A DNA stretch of 64,000 nucleotides, taken from NCBI RefSeq assembly GCF_000337215.1, contig NZ_AOHZ01000002.1, positions 1 through 64,000 on the forward strand. Reading direction: 5' to 3'. Of the stretch, positions 43,721-53,504 are shown in pieces. The stretch comes from Natronolimnohabitans innermongolicus JCM 12255 (GTDB lineage Archaea; Halobacteriota; Halobacteria; Halobacteriales; Natrialbaceae). Under the pieces are notes generated by a model. That model was not told the DNA's origin, did no database searches, and saw only the letters and a program-made list of their open reading frames with translations. Every line of letters begins with the position of its first letter. Position 1 is the stretch's first letter. The translations under genes and the position numbers were made by a program.

Positions 43721-45535
43721 ATGAACAGATTACACCCACTCAGTGCGGTCACGTACGGCCTCCAGTACGGCTTCCTCTGGCTCTCGCTGGCGATGGTCCT
43801 CACCATCGTTCTCGGCGGCATCTTCGACCCGATCGGGTCGGCCTGGTTCATCGCCACCGCGCCGCTCGGATTCGTTCTCGGGGTCGCGTACGGGGTCGCC
43901 TACTACTATCGATTCGAGTACGGGATCACCCCGGACACGTTCGACGTCTCCTCGGGCGTCTTCGCACGACGCTCGCGCGAGATTCCCTACGAACGGATTC
44001 AGAACGTCGACCTCCGGCAGGGGATCTTCCAGCGGCTGTTCGGCCTCGCGATCGTCTCGATCGAGACCGCCGGCGGCGGCACGACCGAAGCCTCGCTGAA
44101 CTTCGTCAGCGAGACGGAGGCGAACCGCCTCCAGGGACAGATCCGCCAGCGAACTGCCGACGTAAAGGAGCGCCGGCGACAGCGCGATCAACGCGCCCGA
44201 CACGACCAACGCGATCAACAGGCGGCCGCCGAAGAACGGCCGGACGAGGGCGACACCCCCTCGAGCGATCCGGAACCGACGGACTCCCTTGACGTACCGG
44301 GAGCGGATTCCGACGACGAGAGTGCTGCCCCACAGCCGGGCGTTCCCGACCCGTCCCCGACCGCCCCGAGCGACGAACCGGGGTCGACTGCACCCGCCCC
44401 AGACTCCGATCCGACCGCGACCGCGGACCGCCGAGAGCGCTCGCCCGAACCGATGGGGCCACGCCAGCGGCGGCTGTTCGACCTCGAGCCGCGGGAGCTC
44501 CTGCTGTATTCGTTTACCTCGTTCAGGCCAGCGGCGGTGGCCGGGGTGTTGTTCGTCTTCTTCTTCGCGACCGGACCGATCATCGATCTGCTGGTCACGA
44601 TCGCCCAGCCGTTCGGCGGACCGGCGGATATCGGCGAGGGAACCTCGACGAGTTACGGCATCCTGACCGTCGTCTCGGCGATCAACGGTGTCGTCATCAC
44701 GTACGTGTTGAGCGTCGCCTACACGTTCGCGACGTACTACGGCTTCCAGCTCGGGCGGGCGGGAAGCGACTTCGTCTACGAACGCGGACTGATTCAACGC
44801 TACAGCGGCTCGATCCCCGCCGAGAAGGTCCAGTCGGTGACGGTGACGGCCAACCCGCTCCAGCGGCTGATCGGGTACGCCGGTCTGTGGGTCGAGACGG
44901 CCGGCTACGGCCCGGAGAGCAACGGCGGGAGTCAGTCCGCGGTTCCGCTCGCCAACCAGGGTCGGATCCATCGATTCACCGAGAATCTGACCGGCGTCGA
45001 GACGCCGAAATTCACCAGTCCGCCGACGATGGCCCGACGGCGCTACCTCGCTCGCTACTCGATCATCGCCACCGTCGTCGTCGCCATCTTCTTCGGTCTG
45101 GCACAGCTCACCGCCTTCGAGTCCTGGTATCTCTCGATCGTCGTCTTCGCCGCGGTTCCGCCGGCCGCCCACCTGAAGTACGTCAACCTCGGCTACTACG
45201 TCGGCGAGGATCACCTCGTCATCCGACGCGGCTTCTGGACCCGGCGGACGACCGTGATCCCCTATTACCGCATCCAGACGGTCAACACTCGCCGCTCGAT
45301 TTTCCAGCGTCGCCTCGGGCTGGCGTCGCTCGTCGTCGACACCGCAAGTTCACAGACGATGGTCTGGACGACGCCGACGATCTACGACGTCGACCTCGAG
45401 GACGCCCGCGACGTCCACACGACCGGCCGAAAGCGTCTCCAGTCGGCCCTTCGCGAACGCGCCCGCGATGACGACCTCGGAATCGAGGTCGACTTCACCG
45501 ACCCGAACTCGAGTGGCGGCCCCGCGCCCCAGTAG
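43721..45535 (+). CDS. Multi-PH-domain membrane protein (YdbT-like)
   Basis: 604 residues. Membrane helices at the start (YGLQYGFLWLSLAMVLTIVL), then a first PH domain (VSSGVFARRSREIPYERIQNVDLRQGIFQRLFGL), an insert of about 100 disordered P/S/D/T-rich residues (roughly 150-245), helices, and two more PH domains (ERGLIQRYSGSIPAEKVQSV; RRGFWTRRTTVIPYYRIQTV). With the preceding small gene it makes the classic ydbS-ydbT pair, function unknown in any organism but probably membrane stress or lipid related. Confidence 0.85.
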   Translation: MNRLHPLSAVTYGLQYGFLWLSLAMVLTIVLGGIFDPIGSAWFIATAPLGFVLGVAYGVAYYYRFEYGITPDTFDVSSGVFARRSREIPYERIQNVDLRQGIFQRLFGLAIVSIETAGGGTTEASLNFVSETEANRLQGQIRQRTADVKERRRQRDQRARHDQRDQQAAAEERPDEGDTPSSDPEPTDSLDVPGADSDDESAAPQPGVPDPSPTAPSDEPGSTAPAPDSDPTATADRRERSPEPMGPRQRRLFDLEPRELLLYSFTSFRPAAVAGVLFVFFFATGPIIDLLVTIAQPFGGPADIGEGTSTSYGILTVVSAINGVVITYVLSVAYTFATYYGFQLGRAGSDFVYERGLIQRYSGSIPAEKVQSVTVTANPLQRLIGYAGLWVETAGYGPESNGGSQSAVPLANQGRIHRFTENLTGVETPKFTSPPTMARRRYLARYSIIATVVVAIFFGLAQLTAFESWYLSIVVFAAVPPAAHLKYVNLGYYVGEDHLVIRRGFWTRRTTVIPYYRIQTVNTRRSIFQRRLGLASLVVDTASSQTMVWTTPTIYDVDLEDARDVHTTGRKRLQSALRERARDDDLGIEVDFTDPNSSGGPAPQ

Positions 45536-45583
45536 CGGTCGCGTTTCGGTGCCTTTTACCTGATGCCGGGCGACGGATCGCCT

Positions 45584-46999
<1,416 letters not shown>

Positions 47000-47353
47000 G
47001 ACGATCCGCTGGAGTTCGTTGCCGGTGATCGCTGCCCGTTGGAACGATCCCCGGTCACACGCTCTCCGATTCGTCTGGATCGCTGTCCGGTCACCTGACC
47101 GGGCCGTTTTGCATCCCTGTACCGCATACCTACCAGATTCGGAACACTGTTTTGAGTTCAACGTTAACGTGGCATTCTCTCGCGCGAACGTGACGGGAAA
47201 CAGTGAATACGAACTCGAGTAAATCAATGAATCGATCGTTCTTTCTTTCTAGACCGTCACAACGAAATCGACACAGTGGAGCCGTATCATCGGCGTTTCA
47301 GACGTAATAAAGAAACCCAAGCAGTTTTGGCGGAGGCTCTCGTCTGACGTAAT

Positions 47354-47587
47354 ATGCACACCTGTCGCAACTGCAACCAGTCCTTCCAGACCGAGCTCGC
47401 CCTCGAACTCCACCGGGATACGTGTCAGCAAGGACAGCTCTTCTGTCAGGTATGTGGTGATCGGTTCCAGGAGGCCGACGCCACACAGGACGGCTGGCAT
47501 TACGAGTGTCCGAGCGACGACTGTGATGGAGACGGACTACAGGAAGACCTGTATCGTGTCGACGACGTCCGTACGACGACACACTGA
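47354..47587 (+). CDS. Small C2H2/CxxC zinc-finger protein
   Basis: 77 residues. First finger is a C2H2 type (CRNCNQSFQTELALELHRDTC), the second CQVCGDRFQEADATQDGWHYEC with a further Cys in PSDDC. The combination fits small haloarchaeal zinc-finger proteins that may regulate gene expression or bind RNA. Its neighbour upstream is fumC with 354 bp between. Confidence 0.72.
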   Translation: MHTCRNCNQSFQTELALELHRDTCQQGQLFCQVCGDRFQEADATQDGWHYECPSDDCDGDGLQEDLYRVDDVRTTTH

Positions 47588-48632
47588 TCCCGCCGTCGGT
47601 TTCTCTTTACGCGTTCCCGCGCCGACGAGTTCTCGAGTTCTTCCGAAAGGAGTTAAACCCGATAGAAGTTTACCATTCCCTATCGTGTAACTGAAGAACA
47701 GTTAGTGGCTGCCGAACTCAACTCGAGTACAGACGGCAAATATGGATATGGGAGTTATGAGCTTCCACTGAACTTACTGTCACATTATCTCTCCGCACCC
47801 CAGACAATTACAACGAAAAAGCGTTTATTATTTCTGCCCTTATCTCCTACTAAAACATTCCATTAGGCTCTGTACCATCATTTGTCTGATTGTGTTGGTA
47901 GCGGACCGTAGCATGATAAACTACATTCTATTTATTAAAATAGGCCTGCCATTCCTACCCCGACTGTCAGCAAGGGTCACCACTACCAATTACTCGAGAG
48001 GGTGTCCACTTCCGGTCGGCAGTTCGATGTGCGCGTTTTTCGGGCGGAGGCTACGAACGGGGAACGCATCACCTGTATTTTAAACATTATTTGAGTTTGT
48101 AGTAGCTGCTTGCAGCACAGAACGAGGAAATGGGCCGAAGGCCCTAAGCGGTATTCGGTACCGTTCTCACGAGGTGACCATTCGAACGGCAACGAAACCT
48201 TGGTCCGTCCGATACGTATATCCCGTAGTTCGTCCTTCGAAAGGAAGAACCGGCGACAGCCTTTTACTCGCCGACGACGGCCGGTCCGGCGCTTACCGAA
48301 CTGGTTCGTCTCGCTATCACGTTCGATTCCGGGGCAAGCATTCGTCGACCAGCGATACATCCGGTCACGGTTCTGAACGAGTCTCGAGTCCCACTTGACG
48401 CTGCCCGTAACGTGACCGTTTCGGCCTCGAACGATGCCTATGCGATCGGTGCGTGGAAAGGCGAAACGATTGTGGGTTCTTTCACTACATTACATCCATA
48501 CATATGTAATTCCGGCCGCAATATTTTCGGCTTGTCGTCGAACTGCGGTGAGGCCACGACGCGTCGAACTGATCGACGGCCAGTGGCGAAAGAACTGTAT
48601 AGTCGACCACCCTACTCGTACATAGACCAACT
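47588..48632. other. 1-kb region without a convincing gene, boundary of the sulfur island
   Basis: The stretch is visibly AT-richer than the rest of the window (for example TTTATTAAAATAGG at 47930-47943 and TTTTAAACATTATTTG at 48076-48091). Several short frames (60-125 codons) exist on both strands but none shows a recognisable domain or the acidic composition of haloarchaeal proteins. I see no tRNA, hairpin array or transposase core. Worn-out mobile DNA or a decayed gene is possible, not shown. Confidence 0.5.
48597..48604 (+). promoter_or_regulatory. TATA-like box before the HTH-rhodanese gene
   Basis: GTATAGTC lies 29-36 nt before the ATG at 48633, the normal place for a haloarchaeal TATA element of a transcript with a very short leader. 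Confidence 0.45.
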
Positions 48633-49727
48633 ATGGCGGAAAACCAGACCGACACTGCACTCGAGGACTTACCGCCGAGTTCGAAGTTCATTTACAAAAC
48701 CCTCACAGACGAGGGCCCGATGACGCTCAAGGCGTTGACCGAGGAAACACTGCTCTCGTCGCGGACCGTTCGATACGGGTTGGACCAACTCTCCGAGGCC
48801 AAGCTCATCGACTCCTCGCCGGCCCTGCACGATGGTCGTCAGACGTGTTACCGACTCGCCGGCGAATCGTGCGGTAAAGGGGACACCGAGTCGTCGGTTC
48901 TGGTGTCACCGGAGTGGGTCGAAGAGCGGCTCTCGGCGTTCGAGCGAGACGACTCCGAGCTCCGACTCGTCGAAGCGGATGCCGAGTACGACGAGGGCCA
49001 CATTCCTGGAGCGGTTCAGATCGACGTGCTCGCCGACCTCGTCGACGTCGACGGCTGCGGGGTCGCGGACAAGCACTGCTTTGAAAAGTACGTTGGCGAA
49101 CGCGGCATTACCGAGGAGAGCACGGTCGTAATCTACAGCACCAACCGAAATCAGTACGCGGCGTATCTCTACTGGTTGTTTAAGTACTACCATCATACGG
49201 ACGTGCGATTGCTCGATGGGGGCAAACGACGGTGGAAGGCGGTCGGTGGGCCGACGACGACTGCCCGTCCGACGGTCACTACCCAGGAGTACACCGCCCA
49301 CTCCGCGGACGAGCGGATCCGCGCCTACCGAAGTGACATCAAGTCCGCGCTCGCGCGCGACGTCACGATCGTCGACGTCCGCTCGCCGGCCGAGTTTCGC
49401 GGCGAACAGACTCAGCCGCCGGACAAGGATCTCCCCAAAGCGCGGACGGCGGGCCACATTCCGGGGACTGCCCACATCACCTGGTCAGAAGTCATCGACG
49501 AACGCGGCCAGTTCAAAGACGAGGCGGCACTCGCTCACCTCTTTCGCGACCGAGCGATTCATCCCGACACGGAGACGATCGTCTACTGTCACGTCGGCGA
49601 ACGGTCATCGATCGTCTGGTTCGTCCTCTCGGAACTCCTCGAGTACGATGCCGTCTCGAACTACGACGGTTCCTGGATCGAGTGGGGCAACCTCGTCGAC
49701 GCCCCGGTCGAGACCGGCGAGGAGTAA
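48633..49727 (+). CDS. HTH-domain / double-rhodanese fusion (putative sulfur-responsive protein)
   Basis: 364 residues. N-terminal winged helix, about 1-80 (LPPSSKFIYKTLTDEGPMTLKALTEETLLSSRTVRYGLDQLSEAKLI). Two rhodanese domains follow, as in thiosulfate or mercaptopyruvate sulfurtransferases. In the first (about 90-215) the active-site strand is VVIYSTNRNQYAAYLYWL, with Ser instead of Cys, so it is inactive. The second (about 225-355) has IVYCHVGERSSIVW with catalytic Cys319. An HTH fused to a two-domain sulfurtransferase suggests regulation by persulfide, or DNA binding coupled to sulfur transfer. It heads the island. A plain enzyme with an accessory domain is the alternative. Confidence 0.8.
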   Translation: MAENQTDTALEDLPPSSKFIYKTLTDEGPMTLKALTEETLLSSRTVRYGLDQLSEAKLIDSSPALHDGRQTCYRLAGESCGKGDTESSVLVSPEWVEERLSAFERDDSELRLVEADAEYDEGHIPGAVQIDVLADLVDVDGCGVADKHCFEKYVGERGITEESTVVIYSTNRNQYAAYLYWLFKYYHHTDVRLLDGGKRRWKAVGGPTTTARPTVTTQEYTAHSADERIRAYRSDIKSALARDVTIVDVRSPAEFRGEQTQPPDKDLPKARTAGHIPGTAHITWSEVIDERGQFKDEAALAHLFRDRAIHPDTETIVYCHVGERSSIVWFVLSELLEYDAVSNYDGSWIEWGNLVDAPVETGEE

Positions 49728-49917
49728 AGTCGGGACGACGACGGAACCGCTTCGGCTCTGATACCCAGCCCGCTCGGCACTGACTGTCTACAGTCCGGGA
49801 CCGTGGTGTACAACGGCAAGATCGCAAGCCCCGTCGCGTCGCTCGACGATACCCGCAGTATTTGCGCCCTCCGGTCGGCGACTCGTCACCGACCGAGATT
49901 ATTATCCACAAACATAC

Positions 49918-49926
49918 GTTTAGATA
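49918..49926 (+). promoter_or_regulatory. TATA-like box before sqr
   Basis: GTTTAGATA lies 26-34 nt before the ATG at 49952, consistent with separate initiation of the sqr-DUF1641 pair. Confidence 0.4.
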
Positions 49927-49951
49927 GGATCGACCCCGTATTTGGCGGTGT

Positions 49952-51124
49952 ATGGTTCGTATAGTTGTAGTTGGGTCCGGGTCCGGTGGAGCGATGACGG
50001 CGAACATCCTCCGTCGCAAACTCGACGCCAACGCGATCGACATCACGGTCGTCGACAAGAGCACCGATCACTACTACCAACCCTCGTTCTACCTCGTGCC
50101 GTTCGGATACCTCGACCCCGATCAGTCGAGGGATGTCGACGAACTCCTCAAGCCGGGCGTCGAGTTCGTCCACGATGCTGTCACCAGTATCGACCCCGAC
50201 GAGGAAACCGTCTCACTCGCGGACGGGGACGACCTCGAGTACGATTACCTCGTCGTCGCGACCGGGCATCGACTCGATCCGAGCGCGATGCCGGGACTGG
50301 TCGAAGCCTGGGAAGAACACGACGACGTCTACCCGTTCTACCACTACGAGGCCGCCCTCGAGATGCGCGAGGCCCTCGAGAGTTTCGACGGTGGGACGTT
50401 CCTCGTCACCCAGCCCGATACGCCGATCAAGTGTCCGGGTGCGCCGCTGAAGCTAACGATGCTCGCGGAGGACTACTTCCGTCGACAGGGTATCCGCGAC
50501 GACGTCGAGGTCATCATGACCCGAAACGCCGAACACCACTTCGGCGTCCAGCCCTACCGCGACAAACTGTACGAGATCTGGAACGACCGTGATATCGAGT
50601 TCGTCGAGAACTTCTCCGTCGACCGGGTCGACCCCGACGCGGGCGTCGTCTACGGTGCTGACGGTGAAGAGATCGAATACGACCTCTACGCGCCGGTCAC
50701 TCCACAGTTCGGCCAGAAAGCGATTACCGAGGAATCGCCGCTTGCGGACGGCTCCGAGTCCGGCGAGTACATCACCATCGACCAACACACCTGCCAGCAC
50801 GACGACTACGACAACGTCTTCGCGTTGGGAGACTGTGAGAACGCCCCTCACTCGAAGACGGCCGCGGCCGCACGCAAACAGGCACACGTCGTCTCGAAGA
50901 ATCTGACGTCGCTGCTAAACGATCAGCCGATGCTCGCGGAGTACGACGGCTACGCCGCCTGTCCGTTGCTCACCAAGAAGGGGAAGGCGTTGATCGCCGA
51001 GTTCGATTACGAGGGGCCAATCTCCGCGCCCGTCGAGAGCAAGATGAACTGGATCATGGACGTCAACGTCCTCCCGTCGGTCTACTGGGACGCCTGGATG
51101 AAAGGCTACGATCCACTTCCGTAA
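49952..51124 (+). CDS. sqr: Sulfide:quinone oxidoreductase
   Basis: 390 residues. Flavoprotein that oxidises sulfide to sulfane sulfur and passes electrons to quinone at the membrane. FAD loop VVVGSGSGGAMTANIL; second strand VTVVDKSTDHYYQPSFYLV; YLVVATG; FAD-site VFALGDCENAPHSKTAAAARKQAHVV. Both redox cysteines needed by SQR are present: Cys161 in IKCPGAPLK and Cys337 in YAACPLLTKKGKA. The C-terminal tail (IMDVNVLPSVYWDAWMKGY) is amphipathic, as in membrane-bound SQR. One base separates it from the DUF1641 gene. A type II NADH dehydrogenase is unlikely because both cysteines are conserved. Confidence 0.9.
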   Translation: MVRIVVVGSGSGGAMTANILRRKLDANAIDITVVDKSTDHYYQPSFYLVPFGYLDPDQSRDVDELLKPGVEFVHDAVTSIDPDEETVSLADGDDLEYDYLVVATGHRLDPSAMPGLVEAWEEHDDVYPFYHYEAALEMREALESFDGGTFLVTQPDTPIKCPGAPLKLTMLAEDYFRRQGIRDDVEVIMTRNAEHHFGVQPYRDKLYEIWNDRDIEFVENFSVDRVDPDAGVVYGADGEEIEYDLYAPVTPQFGQKAITEESPLADGSESGEYITIDQHTCQHDDYDNVFALGDCENAPHSKTAAAARKQAHVVSKNLTSLLNDQPMLAEYDGYAACPLLTKKGKALIAEFDYEGPISAPVESKMNWIMDVNVLPSVYWDAWMKGYDPLP

Positions 51125-51125
51125 C

Positions 51126-51971
51126 ATGGCTCAGAAAGACCAATCGGTAGACGGTGACTTCGACGATACGCCCTTCGAGGCCGCCGAAGTAAACGAACTC
51201 GCTGAGACGCTCGAGGAAAACGACGAGGAACTCGCCGAACTTCTCGAGACGCTCGTCGTCGTCCAGGAGCTGTCGGCTGATCTCGCGCCCGAACTCCGCG
51301 AGGCAGCCCACGACTCCCGCGAGCCTATCGCCGAGTTACGAACGGCCCTAGAGCAAGAGGAAACGCTCGTGCTCGTCCAGCGGGTCGGCGAGAACGCCGA
51401 TACCCTCGTCGAACTGCTCGAACTGCTCGAGGTTGTCGACGAACTCGTGGGCGATCTGGTTCCGGAACTCAAGACGATCGTTCGCGAGAACCGCGAGACG
51501 ATCGCGCGGATCCGGGTCGCGCTGGAACGTGAGGAGACGCTCACGCTGCTCGAACGACTCGGTGAGAACGAGGAGACGTTGATCGAACTACTCGAGTTGC
51601 TCGACGTAACCTACGAACTCGCGGAGGACCTGGTGCCCGAGGCTGTGGCGGTCGTCCAGGAGAACCGCCAGCCGATCACGGAGCTTCGGATGATGGTCGC
51701 TGGGTTCAGCCACGCCTACACCGACGCAGACCTCGAGCCCTATCAGCTCGGACAGAACCTCGGGAACATGCTCGTGTTAGGGTATCAGCTCGGTGATGAG
51801 GAACTCATCAACTCCGTCGAGTCGGGTCTCGGTGCGTTCACCGAGGAGGAACCACCGAAAAAGATCGGCCTGCTGGGGATGCTCGGTGCGCTTCGCGACG
51901 ACGACGTCCGGCAGGGGCTCGGCGTTCTCGTCGAGTTCCTTCGGCGGATGGGTTCGGCACGGTCGGACTAG
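51126..51971 (+). CDS. DUF1641 repeat protein, putative SQR partner
   Basis: 281 residues, very acidic, mostly helical. Three units of exactly 58 residues (31-88, 89-146, then 147-194 partial) share the pattern EN..TL.ELLELL.V..EL..DL.PE and end in EETL.L..R.G. The C-terminal 80 residues (YQLGQNLGNMLVLGYQLG, LGMLGALRDDDVRQGLGVLVEFLRRMG) are the conserved DUF1641 core. No catalytic residues are evident. It follows sqr by 1 bp, an arrangement also seen in bacterial SQR loci (recalled, not checked), so it may anchor SQR to the membrane or shuttle sulfur. Confidence 0.85.
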   Translation: MAQKDQSVDGDFDDTPFEAAEVNELAETLEENDEELAELLETLVVVQELSADLAPELREAAHDSREPIAELRTALEQEETLVLVQRVGENADTLVELLELLEVVDELVGDLVPELKTIVRENRETIARIRVALEREETLTLLERLGENEETLIELLELLDVTYELAEDLVPEAVAVVQENRQPITELRMMVAGFSHAYTDADLEPYQLGQNLGNMLVLGYQLGDEELINSVESGLGAFTEEEPPKKIGLLGMLGALRDDDVRQGLGVLVEFLRRMGSARSD

Positions 51972-51975
51972 GTTC

Positions 51976-51990
51976 GATCCAGATCGTTTT
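51976..51990 (+). terminator. T-rich terminator after the sqr-DUF1641 pair
   Basis: CGTTTTGTTTTCGG lies 5-19 nt after the DUF1641 stop: two T4 runs, the usual archaeal signal. It suggests the pair ends here and the peroxiredoxin is transcribed on its own. Confidence 0.45.
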
Positions 51991-52118
51991 GTTTTCGGTA
52001 CTGTTCTCCTTCGGCGTCTGCTACTGGTATCCATGGTACCGTTCTTGGATTGCGAAAAAGTTACCCGCATCACCGATACCGAATGAGGAATGCGAAAAGA
52101 TTTCTTTTTGAATAGGAG

Positions 52119-52124
52119 TTATAG
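52119..52124 (+). promoter_or_regulatory. TATA-like box before the peroxiredoxin gene
   Basis: TTATAG lies 27-32 nt before the ATG at 52151. A second AT-rich stretch (TTTTGAATAG) is just upstream. Confidence 0.35.
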
Positions 52125-52150
52125 TTGGCGGGTCCGTAAGCCAAAATGCA

Positions 52151-52828
52151 ATGACTGACGAAAGCGACGAGAGTGGATTCCCACTCATCGGCGACCAGTT
52201 CCCCGAACTCGAGGTAGCGACGACCCACGGTCCAAAGTCGATTCCGGACGACTACGAGGGTAAGTGGTTCATCCTCTTCAGCCACCCCGGTGACTTCACG
52301 CCGGTCTGTACGACGGAGTTCGTCGGCTTCGAACAGCGCCGCGAGGCGTTCGAAGAACTGAACACCGAATTGATCGGCCTCTCGATCGACCGCGTTCACT
52401 CACACATCAAGTGGACTGAGTGGATCGACGAGGAGATCGACGAGAAGATCGACTTCCCGATTATTGCCGACGAAAGCGGCGATGTCGCCGACGCGCTCGG
52501 GATGGTCCATCCCGGCCAGGGGTCATCGACTGTCCGTGCGGTCTTCATCGTCGACCCAGAGGGGATCACGCGACAGGTTCTCTACTACCCCAAGGAGATC
52601 GGCCGCAACGTCGACGAGGTGCTGCGCTCGCTCGAAGCACTCCAGACGTCCGACCACGAAGGTGTCGCACTGCCGGCCAACTGGCCCGAGAACGAGAACT
52701 TCGGCGATAAGGTCCTGCTCTCACCGCCAGGAACCGTCGACGAGGCTGAAGCACGAACTGCCGAGGCCGACGAGGAGGGCTACGAGTCCTACGATTGGTG
52801 GTTCACGCTGAAAGAACTCGAGTCGTAA
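52151..52828 (+). CDS. Peroxiredoxin, one-cysteine Prx6/AhpC type
   Basis: 225 residues. Thiol peroxidase that reduces peroxides and possibly polysulfides. Active-site [15 protein letters not shown] with Cys53, and a C-terminal extension ([28 protein letters not shown]) as in archaeal Prx6. Cys53 is the only cysteine in the protein, so no intramolecular resolving Cys exists; recycling needs an external thiol, plausibly the thioredoxin-reductase-like flavoprotein 0.7 kb downstream or a small thiol. Confidence 0.9.
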   Translation: MTDESDESGFPLIGDQFPELEVATTHGPKSIPDDYEGKWFILFSHPGDFTPVCTTEFVGFEQRREAFEELNTELIGLSIDRVHSHIKWTEWIDEEIDEKIDFPIIADESGDVADALGMVHPGQGSSTVRAVFIVDPEGITRQVLYYPKEIGRNVDEVLRSLEALQTSDHEGVALPANWPENENFGDKVLLSPPGTVDEAEARTAEADEEGYESYDWWFTLKELES

Positions 52829-52956
52829 GCGAATCGCTGTGACGAGACGGTGAGTGTGCCCGGCTGAGTCTATTCCACGATAGACCGGGCTCGCTTCCTG
52901 CCAGTTTCATTTTTGTCGACGACAACACGAGTCCGATCCGCCGGTCTGTCGAAAGC

Positions 52957-52965
52957 GTATAAGTA
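52957..52965 (+). promoter_or_regulatory. TATA-like box before the 100-residue unknown gene
   Basis: GTATAAGTA lies 23-31 nt before the ATG at 52988, the best TATA match in the island. Confidence 0.45.
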
Positions 52966-52987
52966 GCTTCACTACCGAGAGAGACGT

Positions 52988-53290
52988 ATGGGTGAAGCTA
53001 CCGTGAGCAGTGACCCTGATGAGCTGGTCGAACGGATCAACGAGCTTGCAACCGGCGGCCCGTCGACTGACGGCCAACAGTCGTCGGTCAAACGGTTCGC
53101 ACTCGAGCTCGTCCAGCAGTACCACGACCGGATCAACGAACACTACTACGAACGTGGCCGCTCGGACGCCGAAGCAGAGGCCCGCACGCTCGACGAAGCT
53201 GGCCTCTCGACAGCCGGCATCGTTCTGGCCATGAACGCGACGGGCCGGCCAGACGTTTCCGAACGGATGATAACTGCGTGTCTCGAGTAG
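52988..53290 (+). CDS. Unknown 100-residue helical protein
   Basis: 100 residues, acidic, soluble, predicted all-helix with one Cys near the C-terminus (ITACLE). Middle segment KRFALELVQQYHDRINEHYYERGRSDAEAEARTL looks amphipathic. No family recognised. It has its own good TATA-like box and lies between the peroxiredoxin and the flavoprotein, so a role in sulfur or thiol homeostasis is only guilt by association. Confidence 0.6.
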   Translation: MGEATVSSDPDELVERINELATGGPSTDGQQSSVKRFALELVQQYHDRINEHYYERGRSDAEAEARTLDEAGLSTAGIVLAMNATGRPDVSERMITACLE

Positions 53291-53471
53291 CACGGCGTCT
53301 GTGGATGGCTGATCTGGTGTTGCAGCGCGCGTGAGGTGGTACTATAACCACTGACCGTCACGGCACACCTGATCGCACGACGGACGCGCGGCCCGGGGAG
53401 GGACGACCCGTGCGCTGTGCGAGCAGCGTGTAACCCGTTTCAGTCGTTACGATAGATTCCCCCTAGGATAC

Positions 53472-53479
53472 ATTTTTAC
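53472..53479 (+). promoter_or_regulatory. TATA-like box before the flavoprotein gene
   Basis: ATTTTTAC lies 26-33 nt before the ATG at 53505. CTAG occurs just upstream (53463-53467 region). Confidence 0.4.
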
Positions 53480-53504
53480 CTGCCCGACGGCATCTCTTGA
53501 ACAC

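Noticed and set aside
47892-48083. 63-codon frame in the AT-rich kilobase
   Set aside because: No domain, unusual composition for a haloarchaeal protein, no promoter.
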